NCBI GenBank assembly: GCA_949775045.1
Contig: OX459104.1
Location: forward strand, 7,729,427 to 7,793,426
Length of the DNA: 64,000 nucleotides
Source of the DNA: Metridium senile
Taxonomy: Eukaryota > Cnidaria > Anthozoa > Actiniaria > Metridiidae
Reading direction: 5' to 3'
Shown here: piece after piece, positions 1-12,674 of the stretch
Layout: the number at the start of each line of letters is the position of its first letter
How positions within the stretch are numbered: position 1 is the first letter of the stretch
Notes under the pieces: generated by a model
Seen by the model: only the letters and a program-made list of their open reading frames with translations
Told to the model about the DNA's origin: nothing
Database searches by the model: none
Translations under genes and position numbers: made by a program

Positions 1-530
1 TTATCGCCATCATCACCATCATCATAATCATCACCATCATAATAATTATCATCATAATTATTATCGCCATCATCACCATCATCATAATCATCACCATCAT
101 AATAATAATCGTCATCATTATTATCGCCATCATCACCATCATCATAATCATTACCATCATAATAATAATCATCATCATTATTATCGCCATCATCACAGTC
201 ATCATAGTCATCACCATCATAATAATAATCACCATCATTATTATCGCCATCATCACCATCATCATAATCATCACCATCATAATAATCATCACCATCATAA
301 TAATCATCACCATCATAATAATCATCACCATCATAATAATCATCACCATCATTATTATCATCATCATTATTATCGCCATCATCATCATAATCATCACCAT
401 CATAATAATCATCATCATTATTTACGCCATCACCATCATTATAATAATCATCATCATTATTATCCCCATCATCACCATCATCATAATCATCACCATCTTC
501 ATCACCATTATCATCATCATCATCATTTAT
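1..530. repeat. ATC/ATT trinucleotide microsatellite
   Basis: The first 530 bases are almost purely CAT/CAC/AAT-type triplets on the plus strand, with a loose higher-order period of about 60 bases around the phrase ttatcgccatcatcacc. The same composition and phrases recur at 50,140-51,012, where they lie in a YOD1 intron. No gene is supported here. Confidence 0.95.
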
Positions 531-548
531 TGCTGATCAATCATGTAC

Positions 549-590
549 CTTATACTTGCAAACAGACAAGAGTTGTCAGCTGGGACTATT
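549..590 (-). pseudogene. Orphan duplicate of YOD1 exon 4 (OTU catalytic cysteine exon)
   Basis: These 42 bases are identical to YOD1 exon 4 at 51,033-51,074, including the flanking splice signals (acceptor tttgtag and donor GTAC). They encode the OTU active-site phrase [12 protein letters not shown]. No neighbouring YOD1 exon is visible on the upstream side (positions above 590), and the lower side runs off the window after microsatellite. I read it as a gene fragment copied by segmental duplication. A second complete gene beyond the left edge cannot be excluded, but exon 3 is missing where it should be. Confidence 0.7.
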
Positions 591-1180
591 CTACAAATGA
601 TAGAATATTTTGACATTTTTAAACTGCAACACACCTAATAGCTGTCATTATAGTTGATAAACCACTATCCCACACATACCACCCATACCATATGATGATA
701 ACATACATGCATTTACTATTACGGTTTACAATTGAGGAGGCATTTTCAAAAGCGAGCACCAAGTCACCGAAGTGTGGTACAGCTTAGAAGAAAATTGTCA
801 ACATGCTATGCTAATGTAATATCATATTAGACAAACTGGCTCACTTAAAACCTGCCAATGTTTTTAATATAGCAATATATATAGCAACTCCGTGCTCACG
901 TTTCAAGATGACACCCCCATTGTAAACCAGAACAGTATAGAAGTCTGTTTATACATTTCACTGATCATTCAGATATCTATGTGCTCAACTCTCAATAGCT
1001 GATATTATAGTTATATGCAAATGTTTTCACACAATGGATACAAGTTTTGGCTTTTGGGGTGCTCTCGGGCAAAAACAAAAACATGGTTCAAAAGCCTTGA
1101 CTTGAATTCATTGTTCAAAATAATTCGTATATAACCATAATAACAGCTATTCATGTGTTGATTTTAATACTTACCAAATC

Positions 1181-2621
1181 GTATCGAAATATTCATCTCC
1201 CAATAATTTAAGTCTTTCACTGCTACGAAAATGACATTTAATAATGTATCCTAGACTAAAAGCAAAGAAAAGTTTCATTTGAAAGTTCAAAACTGATGCA
1301 AATGCAGTGGTTAGACCTGCAGGTTAATGGTTAACGAATACCAGATCGCGAGCTACGTTTGTCTTTGACCTCATTTTGCCCGGGTTTAAACTAAGCAAAT
1401 GTGGTTCTGTTTTATATCAAAGTTTTTGCTATCTCATATAGTTTTTAATTCCTTTTCTAGGTTTTTGATTGGTTCCTTTTATAGATTTTTGTTGACGATT
1501 TTGTATGTGACGATGTGTTGAAATTTGAGGCCCGCCATACATCCCTTTGTACCAAATTATTATCAAAACTTGCAATTTGACCGGGATAGAAATTAGTCAA
1601 ACAGACTCAAACAACAATAAACATGGGCAAGATATATTAGTATTTCATATTCCGTTTCTAGGTTTTTTCATACTTTTGAAATATATAGAAGAGTATTTTG
1701 AACAAATTGTGTTGAAAACGCTTAAAATTGCCTGTTTAGCCGTGGATTTAGTGGGGGCGTGAGGATCAAGTTGCCCTTCAATGAGACCTTTTGTTAACAG
1801 TGAGTTTCATATATTAATATTTCTACACTCGTTCCCAGTCCATTCCTCAATTTTACAGTGCGTATATAGTACAACCATCAATATTTGTTATAAAATACCA
1901 CGTAATTCAAAAATCAGTGTGAATATCTCGATAAAAAATAAAATAGCTTGTAATTAAGCTCTATCGTATTGACTATTTGTCTGATCTGAAACAAAGAACA
2001 AAAGCGCCATCTTGAAAGGTAGCTTCAAAGCGAGGCGAACGTTGAGCTTGCAATGATAGAGACCTTTTAACACCTCATGCTAGGGCAATTATTCAAGTGA
2101 CTCTATCATTGCAAGCTCAACGTTCGTCTAACTTCGATGCAAAGGCCCGGTTACCTTTCATTGTGGCACAGAGAACTGTGAAGGAGACTGTTGGCGATGA
2201 CAATAACATTCAATTAACTGATTACGAGAATACATCTAAACACGAAAAATAGAGGCGCTTACAATTACTATTTTCGCCAGGAATATGAAGTTATTGTTGA
2301 AATATATATATATATTCTAAACACGAATGGTCAAGGTGTTTACAACTTGTATTTTTGTCAAGAACATGTAGGTTATTGTTGATATATTATTGGAATACAT
2401 CTAAACACGAACAATCAAGGTGCTTAGAATCATTATTATCGTCAGGAAAATACTGGTTATAAGTAACAGATTGTCTTTCTATTCAGTGTTGTTTCTAGTC
2501 AATGATGATATCATTTAAAAACACCTTGATTATAAATAAATATTACCCACAATTCCTTTCCATATAAGAGTGATCTTTAGCATTGGACAAACGATCTTTC
2601 AACTGGTGTACACCCTGAATA
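1181..2621. other. Non-genic stretch with a 26-bp inverted repeat and short tandem copies
   Basis: No convincing gene. A perfect inverted repeat lies at 2,036-2,061 and 2,101-2,126 (arms begin cgaacgttgagcttgcaatg). At 2,229-2,460 an approximately 82-base unit containing ctaaacacgaa is present about three times. A possible exon-like segment ending in a GTAAGT donor near 1,175-1,230 (minus) could not be joined to anything. Confidence 0.5.
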
Positions 2622-5600
2622 GTTTTCTAAAGAATTACGTTATGGTAAAAGTATGTAGTCTATCACATGACGCAAAGCCAACATCCATATTCAGAAGTTT
2701 AATTAAGCGAAGAAGGACGCTGCAGCTGGCAACTTGGCGAAAACTTTGACTAGAACCAATTTTTATCTCTAGATTATTACCACTAAAGGCTATTTCTAGA
2801 TGTAAGCTGACTCGGGTTAAGGTATGTTTGATATTCACATCGAAATAATGATAGAAAGTCGATTTTGAGGAATAATTTATAAACAATTAGTTTTTACAAA
2901 TGGAAGCTAGCGAGTAAACTAGTATAGGCTGTGTAGGTGTTTGATATAAACGAAGGGCTAAAGCTTGACGTTAAGTCAATTTTGTTTTTACGGTGTTACA
3001 AATTTCATTATATTACATATATATTAATTAATACTTTTGACATTAAGTTTGCTGAGATTCTGGAAGTAAGGAAGTCGAAGTCTCAAATTTGTGTAGAAAA
3101 CTGGTAGATCTGGATTAAATCGGTTTTACATTTATGTTAAAGCTTTTTGACCATTTCCTTATTTTCTTTAGTTTGAAAAGTTGAAAATGTTTCGCCTGCT
3201 TTGAAACAATAAGACTACTACTCTTGACAAACTATTACTCCTGATCAAAAAATATAGTTTATTTTGTGGTTTTTGATAATTTCTCTATTGCTTGATATAA
3301 ACATTTCATTTAGATACACTTTTGGGACACTTTTATCGTAAGCCATAAAAAATAACACCTTTTTTTTTAGCTTTTAGGCGGTAGTTACAGCGAATTGTGT
3401 TTGTTGTCTCACGAGAATTGATTCTTTGATACTCCATGCCGGATTATAAAAAAATAGGTTTAATGTAGAAAATATGTCAGATTTTGTGAAGTAAAAGATT
3501 CTAGATTCACAAAGGTTTGGTATTTTTTGTATAACTGAGCGGTTTTGTTCTTCGAAGTGCAACTTATAGGAACGATATTATTTCTAAAGATTGAATTGTA
3601 ATCTTGTTTTGTTCATCGATCATGAACAGGTGGAAATATGCTATGCGAGAATGAAAACTTACTCATCATTGGTTGTGAGAAGAAAAATATAGACAGTTTT
3701 GAATTTACATATTGAAATTAAATCCGTCTGAGCAAGGATACAGTCGTTCAACGCCTGATTATTACTAACCTTGGATTTTAATACATTATATGGATATCAA
3801 AGCCAGTGGTTTCAGCAATTATAAGGATTATTATTTTACTTAATTTTTACTGAGATTCTTGAATTAAACAAGTCTCAAATTGGTGTTGAAAACTTATAGA
3901 TCTGGATTAATTCTGCTTCATATTTATGTTAAAGCTATTTTGTTAGTTGTCTTTATTTTCAAAAGTTGAGAGCGTTCCGTCTGCTTTGAAAAAATAATTC
4001 GCATCGAAAGAATCTACTCCTCAAAATGTTTTCTAAAGAATTACGTTATGTTAAAAGTATGTAGTCTATCACATGACGCAAAGCCAACATCCATATTCAG
4101 AAGTTTAATTTAGCGAAGAAGGACGCTGCAGCTGGCAACTTGGCGAAAACTTTGACTAGAACCAATTTTTATCTTTAGATTATTACCACTAAAGGCTATT
4201 TCTAGATGTAAGCTGACTCGGGTTAAGGTATGTTTGATATTCACATCGAAATAATGATAGAAAGTCGATTTTGAGCAATAATTTATAAACAATTAGTTTT
4301 TACAAATGGAAGCTAGCGAGTAAACTAGTGTAGGCTGTGTAGGTGTTTGATATAAACGAAGGTCTAAAGCTTGACGTTAAGTCAACTTTGTTTTTACGGT
4401 GTTACAAATTTCATTATATTACATATATATTAATTAATACTTTTGACATTAAGTTTGCTGAGATTCTGGAAGTAAGGAAGTCGAAGTCTCAAATTTGTGT
4501 AGAAAACTGGTAGATCTGGATTAAATCGGTTTTACATTTATGTTAAATCTTTTTGACCATTTCCTTATTTTCTTTAGTTTCAAAAGTTGAAAATGTTTCG
4601 CCTGCTTTGAAACAATAAAAGTACTAATCTTGACAAACTATTACTCCTGATCAAAAAATAGTTTATTTTGTGTTTTTTTTTTTTTGATGATTTCTCTATT
4701 GCTTGATATAAACATTTCATTTAGAAACACTTTTGGGACACTTTTATCGTAAGCCATAAAAAATAACAACTTTTTTAGCTTTTAGGCGGTAGTTACAGGG
4801 AATTGTGTTTGTTGTCTCACGAGAATTGATTCTTTGATACTCCATGCCGGATTATAAAAAAAATAGGTTTAATGTAGAAAATATGTCAGATTTTGTGAAG
4901 TAAAAGATTTTAGATTCAGAAAGGTTTGGTATTTTTTGTATAACTTAACTGAGCGGTTTTGTTCTTCGAAGTGCAACTTATAGGAACGATATTATTTCTG
5001 AAGATTGAATTTTAATCTTGTTTTGTTCATCGATCATGAACATGTGGAAATATGCTATGAGAGAATGAAAACTTACTCAGCATTGGCTATGAAAAGAAAA
5101 ATATAGACAGTTTTTAATTTACAAATTGAAATCAAATCCGTCTGAGCAAGGATACAGTCGTTCAACGCCTGATTATTACAAACCTTGGACTTTAATACAT
5201 TTGGTGGATATCAAAGCCAGTGGTTTCAGCAATTTATAAGGATTATTATTTTACTTAATTTTTACTGAGATTCTTGAATTAAACAAGTCTCAAATTTGTG
5301 TTAAAAACTTATAGATCTGGATTAATTCTGTTTCACATTTATGTTAAAGCTTTTTTCTTAGTTGTCTTTATTTTCAAAAGTTGAGAGCGTTCCGTCTGCT
5401 TTAAAAAAATAAATCGCATCGAAAGAGTCTACTCCTCAAAATGTTTTCTAAAGAATTACGTTATGGTAAAAGTATGTGTTATATATTACGTGACGCAAAG
5501 CCAACATCCATATTCAGAAGTTTAATTTAGCGAAGTAGGACGCTGCAGCTGGCAACTTGGCGAAACCTTTGACTACAATCAAATTTCATCGCTAGATTAT

Positions 5601-6245
5601 GACCACAAAAGGCTGTTTCTAGATGTAGGCTGACTCTGGTTAAAGTATGTTTGATATTCACATTGAAATATGTAGAAAGTCGACTTTGAGTAATAATTTA
5701 TGTAAAAAGTCGACATTTCATTTAGAGACATTTATTGGAACACTTTTATCATTAGCCTTAAAAAAATGATTGTTTTTAGCTTTTAGGCGGTAGTTACAGC
5801 GAATTGTGTTTGTTGTCTCACAAAAATTGATTCTTTTATACTCCATGCCCGATTGTAAAAAAAAAATTAGGTTTAATGTAGAAAATATGTCAGATTTCGT
5901 GAAGTAAAATATTCTAGATTCAGAAATCTTCGGTAGTTTTTGTATAGCTAAGCTGTTTTGTGCTTGAAAGTGCAACAAGTAGGAAAGATTTTATTTTTAA
6001 AGATTTAATTGTATTCTTGTTTTGTTCATTGATCATGAACAGGTGGAAATATGCTATGAGAGAATGAAAACTTACTCAGCTTTGGCTATGAAAAGAAAAA
6101 TGTGTGTATGATTATGATCGTCGCGGTGAAATAAGCAATTTATGCAATTTATGCAAAAGAAAAATATAGACAATTTTGAATTTACATATTGAAATCAATT
6201 TCGTCTGAGCAAGGATCTAGTCGTTCAACGCCTGATTATTACTAA
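2622..6245. repeat. Tandem array of about 1.4-kb units, 2.6 copies
   Basis: The phrase gttttctaaagaattacg begins at 2,622, 4,028 and 5,443, giving periods of 1,406 and 1,415 bases. Copies 1 and 2 align over their whole length with small indels. Copy 3 has a large internal deletion and ends near 6,245. Fragments of the same family recur at 9,470-9,550 and 42,703-42,850. The reading frames inside it repeat only because the DNA repeats and do not resemble known proteins. Confidence 0.85.
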
Positions 6246-6260
6246 CCTTGGACTTTAATA

Positions 6261-7056
6261 CTCATTGCTTGTATTTTGCCTCGCCCGGAGGCTCGGCAAA
6301 ATACTTACGCAACTCGTAAAATATCAGCCCGTAATACCCAAGAAAATATCTAATAAGGGATTTATTATACAACTTACTGTTAATTGTAATTTCTAAAGCA
6401 TTTTTTAATCGAAAAATATAACCTTTCGGAGCTATTCAGCGCGCGGAGAGAGAATCAAAACAAAGCCCTGGAAAAGCCAGTAAAATGTAAGTAATTTCTC
6501 GCTCTCTTTTTGATTGACATAATGTCAAAAACCTCATTGGCTATCGATGTAGATGACGCCATCATGTAACGCAACGCACGAAAGGAAAGTTTGTCATTTA
6601 CACGAGGGACGGAGATTTCTCATTGAAAAAAGTCCGAATAAATACCACTTATTAGATATTTTCTTGGGTATTACGGACTGATATTTTACGAGTTGCGTAC
6701 GTACTTTGCCGAGCCTCCGGGCAAGGCAAAATACAAGCAATGAGTAAAATGTCAGCCCGTAATACCCAAGAAAATATCTAATAATCGATTTATTATACAA
6801 CTTACTGTTAATTGGTAATTTCTAAAGCATTTTTTAATCGAAAAATATAATCTTTCGGAGCTATTCAGCGCGCGGAGAGAGAATCAAAACAATGCCCTGG
6901 AAAAGCCAGTAAAATGCAAGTAATTTCTCGCTCTCTTTTTGATTGACATAATGTCAAAAACCTCATTGGCTATCGATGTAGATGACGCCATCATGTAACG
7001 CAACGCACGAAAGGAAAGTTTGTCATTTGCACGAGGGGCGAAGGTTTCTCATTGAA
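6261..7056. repeat. Foldback element with a partial direct duplication
   Basis: Arms of about 100 bases at 6,261-6,361 and 6,641-6,745 are inverted copies of each other (tcattgcttgtattttgcc versus its complement). From about 6,742 the interior is repeated in direct orientation with a period of 428 bases. This is the pattern of a nonautonomous inverted-repeat transposon that partly duplicated. No coding potential. Confidence 0.75.
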
Positions 7057-7060
7057 ATAA

Positions 7061-8310
7061 AGCATGTTAATGGACAATTCATGAATGGAAATTAATTTAA
7101 TGTAAGTAAAAAATTGTAATAAATTCCACTGCTTTTTCTTAGGTTGGTTATCGTTTTCATTCTATGCACTTTTTCATCTTTTTGTCAAATGTTCAACTGT
7201 CACTTCAGTCAATAGTTTTTCAAACAAAAAAGTGTTCAGAAATGTTTTTGATGGAAAATACCATTGATTTCCCAATTGATAGTGTGAATAGCCTTATTAT
7301 TATCCCTTTTATTTTAAAGTTATTAAGCCTATTTTGCTTTTGATAACGCCTTGAAAAAGGCTGTGGCTGAAAAGTCGTTTTACGGCCGCTTTTTACCTTC
7401 TTCTTCTTTCATTTTCACAAGATAGTTAGAATTCCGGATAGAAAAGGCTAACTGTGATTTTTCATAAAAATAGACGTCATTCTTATTTTCTGGCTGAATT
7501 TCAGAAGACAAAAACGGATATTTTTTTGGTTAAAGTTTAGGTAAAGTCACGCAGACGTCAACTCGTCAAACCAGTTTTTTTGGAGGGCAAAATACGGGTT
7601 ATTCGGCCCTCGAGCTCGGTGTAATAGCGTCTCATATTTGCCCGCAAACGGTACCTTATATGGTAAATTTACGTCACAGTTGTATAATAAAGCATGTTAA
7701 TGGACAATTCATGAATGGAAATTGATTTAATGTAAGTAAAAAATTGTAATAAATTCCACTGCTTTTTCTTAGGTTGGTTATCGTTTTCATTCTATGCACT
7801 TTTTCATCTTTTTGTCAAATGTTCAACTGTCACTTCAGTCAATAGTTTTTCAAACAAAAAAGTGTTCAGAAATGTTTTTGATGGAAAATACCATTGATTT
7901 CTCAATTGATAGTGTGAATAGCCTTATTATTATCCCTTTTATTTTAAAGTTATTAAGCCTATTTTGCTTTTGATAACGCCTTGAAAAAGGCTGTGGCTGA
8001 AAAGTCGTTTTACGGCCGCTTTTTACCTTCTTTCATATTCCAAAGATAGTTAAAATTCCGGATAGAAAAGGCTAACTGTGATTTTTCATAAAAACAGACG
8101 TCATTCTTATTTTCTGGCTGAATTTCAGCAGACAAAAACGGATATTTTTTTGGTTAAAGTTTAGGTAAAGTCACGCAGACGTCAACTCGTCAAGCCAGTT
8201 TTTTTGGAGGGCAAAATATGGGTTATTCGGCCCTCGTGCTCGATGTAATAGCGTCTCATATTTGCCCCCAAACGGTACCTTATATGGTAAATTTACGTCA
8301 CAGTTGTATA
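7061..8310. repeat. Tandem duplication, 630-bp unit
   Basis: agcatgttaatggacaattc begins at 7,061 and 7,691, and the two copies are nearly identical to about 8,310, with one small indel near 7,400/8,030. No open frame of interest. Confidence 0.9.
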
Positions 8311-9600
8311 ATAATAAGAGGTTATTAACCGGGCGCAAGGTCTGTATGGAATATATCAAACCGAGGTCTTGACAGCACGGAACGAACGCAGCGAGTCCGT
8401 ACAAAAAAAAACGAGGTCTGATATTTTCCATACAGACCGAGCAAGCGAAGTTAATAATTCGTTTAGTATATGGCTATTTTAAAGAGAGAAATTAATATTG
8501 TTTTTGATATTTTACGACGCGCGTTGCTTTCAAATGGCTTCTCAGTAGTTTTACTGAAAAACAGCGGGTTGAAACCTGTTGAAACCGGTTCAGACATTCA
8601 GCATGTGACGGCCTCAACAAACTTAAACTACTTACAGAAATTTTAATGCCAAGATATTTGAATTACTGCAGCTTTAATTCTCCATCATTCCAAATCAAAG
8701 ATGATTTAAAGACAAATGGTTTTGTTCATATCTCAACATCAAAGAAAGTCAAGCACCATAAAACAAGTTTTACAAAGAATTTTAGCTGAAATAAAGTGAA
8801 TCACGATGGATGTTGAAACGAGTTGAAACTCGTCGTCTTGTGGACGTTTGCATCGAGAAATAGAGCCTACGGAAGCTTATTTTTCGATAAATGACAATAA
8901 GAACTTTCATCAAAATCATCGTTAACTGTTGACGGAATTAATTTGTCGGCATGTGTCATAATTTATGAAGAAGATGAAAACATGAGGATCGCTGACAGGA
9001 CTTAGAATCAAGTAAACCGACCTTTTTTAAGATGTTTCAGTGAACCTTTTGTATGCAGAAAAAGAAAGACAATAACACTTCTTGACTTCAAAGACGTTGT
9101 TAACTTTAGTAGACACACTTATTGGGAATTTCAAAGCTTTTTAAAAATGAATGAAAAGTGTTGTTTACAAGCTTAAGGTTAGATAAAGACTAAAAGTATA
9201 CTTTTCAACTATTATTTAGGTATGTGAACGAACGTTATGTTCTTTAATTTAGAGAATTAAAAACAACTTATATATAGGAAAAAAAAGGTTTTAGTTTTGA
9301 ACTTCACGGTCAAAATAAAATACAAATGTTGGACCGTTGTCTTAGCAACGGTCCAAGACGGTTCTGGACAGACCGCGCGCCAGCCAATCAGAATTCAGGA
9401 AATTATCAAGCCATATAATAAATTATATTATGCATATAAATGCCATTGGTTTCAGTAATTTATAAATTTCTTATTTCTTATTTTATATTCTTGTATTAAG
9501 GAAGTCTCAAATTTGTGTAAAAAACTAATAGATCTGGATTAATTCTGTTCACATTTATCAGTGTTACAGTGCGAATCACAAAGCCGTGGGCACCTAGAAA
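8311..9600. other. Non-genic stretch with degenerate inverted repeats
   Basis: ggtctgtatggaa near 8,339 and its complement near 8,431 form a hairpin around GC-rich sequence, and a short palindromic segment lies at 9,330-9,365 (ggaccgttgtcttagcaacggtcc type). These look like remnants of inverted-repeat elements. I see no gene. Confidence 0.4.
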
Positions 9601-9689
9601 TATTTAAGAAATCGTTTATTGTCCGTTGAACAACTCACAAACAACTCTAACTACAGAAAGTTTATCATACTACACATCAGTCAAACTTC

Positions 9690-10679
9690 TTGCACAGTAA
9701 TTGGATTCTTGCTTGGTAAGAGTTCTGCTGTAGTACGCAATGACATGTTCTTTCCGTCCCATCCTCTTTTACTTGTGAAAGGATGGCTCCTAGGCCAAAT
9801 TTGCTAGCATCAGTATCAAGAATGTAAGGTGAGTTTGGATCTGGATAAGCAAGGGTTGGATTTGTTTGTAGGGCCATCTTAAGGTCATTAAAGGCAACTT
9901 GTATAATTATCATCCCATATGAATTTGTGATTCTTCTCTGTCAATCTGTGTAGTGGTTTTGCAATCTCTGCAAAGTCCCAAGAAACATCTTACTTCTTTT
10001 ACACACGTTGGAGTTGGCCATTGTTGTATCGCTTTCACTTTGTTTGGATCTGCTGAAATACCATTTTCTCCCACCACGTGTCCGAGAAAGTTGACATCTT
10101 TAACAAAAAGAACACTTTGTATTCAACTTCCAGTTGGCCTCTCTGAGCTTTTGAAATACCAATTTTAAGTTCTGGAGTTCTTGTTCGAAGTCTTTGGCAT
10201 GAACCAGAATATCATCAATGTAAACTAGCGCAGTTTCCAATGGCAGTTGAGACAATACAGCTTCCATCAGTCGTTGAAATGTAGCAGGTGAATTACATAG
10301 CCCAAACGGCATTACTCTAAACTGCCACAGTCCTTGTCCAGCCAAGAATGCAGTTTTTTCTTTAGAAGACTCCTCGAGCTCTACCTGCCAGTATCCACTC
10401 TTCAAATCGAGGGTAGAAAACCACTTTGAACCGGATAATGAATCACGTCCAACCTTGGTAGTGGGTACGCATCCTTTTTCGTCATGAAATTGAGCTTTCT
10501 ATAGTCCACGCAGAATCTTTTAGTCCCATCCTTTTTTCGTACCTGTACAATTGGTGCACACCAAAGACGGCTCGATAATTCCTTCACTCAACATTTCAGT
10601 AACAGCCTTGTCAGCTTCGACAGTTTTTGATAAAGGCAAACGACGAGGGTGCTGTTTAATAGGTGTTGTACTTCCAGTT
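9690..10679 (-). pseudogene. Gypsy reverse transcriptase and truncated RNase H
   Basis: Downstream of the LINE the polyprotein resumes with PIKQHPRRLP and then RT blocks: [40 protein letters not shown] and the catalytic VYIDDILVHA (YIDD). RNase H starts with YILDTDASKFGLGAILSQ and is lost after the segment around NYC near 9,700. Several stops and frame changes interrupt the region. An unrelated terminator-like or LTR-like phrase lies at 9,560-9,690 but could not be assigned. Confidence 0.8.
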
Positions 10680-11780
10680 AATAATAATAATAATAATGCA
10701 ATGTTTTAGGAGCATTATCAAAGCTCAATGCTCTTACAAAAAAAAAATAATAGAATTATTGAAAAAGAAAATTTTTTAGTTTTGATTTAAATGAGTTGAT
10801 TTTATCAGCGTTTCTAATGTTTTGGGGCAATGTGTTCCAAAGTTTAGGGGCTGAGATTGAAAAAGCCCTGTCCCCGTACGTTGCTGTGGTTGAATTCGGT
10901 GTAAACAGTAAGTTCTGTCCAGAGGATCTTAAGGAGCGAGCTGGTTTATAAGGAGTTAGTAGGTTGGAGATGTAGTCTGGAGCTATGCCATTCAGGGCCT
11001 TGTAGGTAATAAGTAGGATCTTGTAGTTAATTCTTAATTTAATAGGTAGCCAGTGAAGTTTTCGAAGTATTGGAGTAATATGTTCTGATTTCTTGGATCT
11101 GTTTACAAGTCTAGCTGCAGTGTTCTGTATTCGCTGTAGTTTAGAAATTTCAGTGTCAGGGAGGCCAAATAAGATGCTGTTGCAGGAATCAAGTCGGGAG
11201 GTTATAAACGCATGCACTAGTTTTCGCAGTGTTCTTGATTTAGATAGTTTCGAATTCTGCCAATGTTGCAGATTGCGAAGGATGCTGCTTTACAGGTGTA
11301 TTCATTTTGAGGTGACTGTCTAAGGCGATGCCAAGGTCTCGGGCAACTGGAACTGGTGTTATAATCGAGTCATGCTTGAAACGAGATGATAGATGGACAA
11401 TCTCTGTTTTACTAGGGTTACATGTAAGTTTGTTAGCGGTGCACCAGATAAGAATATCCTTAACACATAGTTCAAGTTTGGCTGCCGTAGCAGATCTGTT
11501 ACCAAGAGAGTCAATCGACACATAAAGTTGTGTATCGTCAGCATACATCATGCAGTCAGTACCATGCATTTTTATGAGGTCTTCCAGAGGCGCAAAGTAT
11601 AGTGAGAACAACAACGGTCCAAGAACTGATCCCTGAGGAACGCCGTACCGTAAGATTTTACTGGATGAAACAACATTCCTGACAACAACTGACTGTTTTC
11701 TGTGGGTAAGGTATGATTGAAACCATGCGAGCGCTGTGTCACTGAATCCATAGCGATGTTGAAGCAAGTCCAGCAAAATT
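10680..11780 (-). mobile_element. 5'-truncated LINE (CR1/L2-like) nested in the gypsy element
   Basis: The minus strand encodes the second half of a non-LTR reverse transcriptase: GVPQGSVLGPLLF (block 4) and YADDTQLY (catalytic YADD) at 11,776-11,240, then the C-terminal region SRLDSCNSILFGLP...GDRAFSISAPKLWNTLP at 11,217-10,756. Two or more frame changes between 11,220 and 11,310 make it a pseudogene. The 3' end has an (ATT)n tail at 10,680-10,697, typical of CR1/L2/RTE-like LINEs. It lies exactly between two gypsy segments that are adjacent in intact elements. AACT flanks both sides, perhaps a short target duplication. Confidence 0.85.
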
Positions 11781-12660
11781 GTGAAGTTTCAGTAGTGTGC
11801 TTTACCATACTGGTTTTTCCAATGTCAGACATTCCTCTAGAAAACAGGTCTTGTTCTTCAATAAGTAGGTTTTTGAGTCGTAGTTGTTGGTCTGTATTCA
11901 AGTTTTCTGTATTCTTTGCATAAAGATCTTGAAAAAAATCTGGTAATCCAGTTTTAGAGTTGTCTGCTTCATGGTAGTTTCCAGTTGAGGTTGTAGTTAT
12001 GCTAATGCATGGCTCACATACGGCGATTTCAGTCATTCTTCGTAGTTTCTTTTTACCAGGTGACAAATTTACAATTCGTACGGGTACATATCCGTCTTTG
12101 AGGTTTACTAGTGTCTTTCCAACCATTATACCACCACTTTCACTTTGACTCATCTCTTTTGTTGGTCCAACAGTACGTAAGCCTGCTTGAGTATCAGCTC
12201 CAATAACTTTAGCTTGAATAACTATTTTATGTAAATGGTTTCAATTTCAAACTTTGGTCTAAAACCACACGAAAAACTTGAGGTGTATCTCTTGATTCAA
12301 CAAGTTCCATCGGAATTTTGGCTTTGTCCACAGTTAACACCATGTCTTTGTAATTAATTACATTACACAATTGTATTTTCGAAGAAAATCCCCTCCGAGT
12401 AGACATTAAGACGACATTGGCACAACACAGAATTCTTGTTTTGTAGTTGTTTCTCCAATCTTCACTGTTGCCACACATCTTGCCTTGATTTTAACTGTTC
12501 CTCCTCCAAGTACTGTAATTCTTTGTGACGACTGTTCTTGCTGTAATACTGTAGTCTTCGAAAGGGCTTCCAAAAGTTGGGGATTGATGAGAGAAATATC
12601 AGCTCCTGAATCAATCAGACAATCACACTGTACGTTTCCGATAAATATAAGCACAAAATC
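11781..12660 (-). pseudogene. Gypsy pol N-terminal part: aspartic protease and RT lead-in
   Basis: Minus strand 12,654-12,406 encodes a retropepsin-like segment with the active-site phrase CLIDSGADISLI. The chain then continues in different frames through 12,478-12,227 and 12,153-11,780, ending in the segment KTSMVKHTTET that precedes RT in gypsy polyproteins. At 11,780 the frame runs into the inserted LINE. At least two frame changes show decay. Confidence 0.7.
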
Positions 12661-12674
12661 CCCCGGGACATCCT

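Larger units (their letters stand above)
1..1180. repeat. Duplicated block, second copy of a YOD1 intron-exon-intron segment
   Basis: Positions of about 1-1,180 match about 50,650-51,957 in the same orientation: microsatellite, then YOD1 exon 4, then unique intron sequence, then the phrase ending in cagctattca...tgttgatttt. The copies differ by scattered substitutions and by insertions in the other copy, including a MITE at 51,344-51,513. Homology stops where the exon 3 splice donor lies in the second copy. This is an incomplete duplication about 50 kb from the functional gene. Confidence 0.8.

Noticed and set aside
1175..1230. Additional YOD1-like exon on the minus strand ending in GTAAGT
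   Set aside because: Joining it to the duplicated exon 4 in phase gives a stop codon, and the peptide does not match the UBX-like domain.
2635..5978. Repeated 60-86-aa minus-strand frames
   Set aside because: Copies exist only because the 1.4-kb DNA is tandemly repeated; there is no conserved start or codon bias.
9560..9690. Second LTR of the gypsy element
   Set aside because: tgttacagtgcg resembles the LTR edge for only a few bases, and the rest does not match 14,593-14,814.
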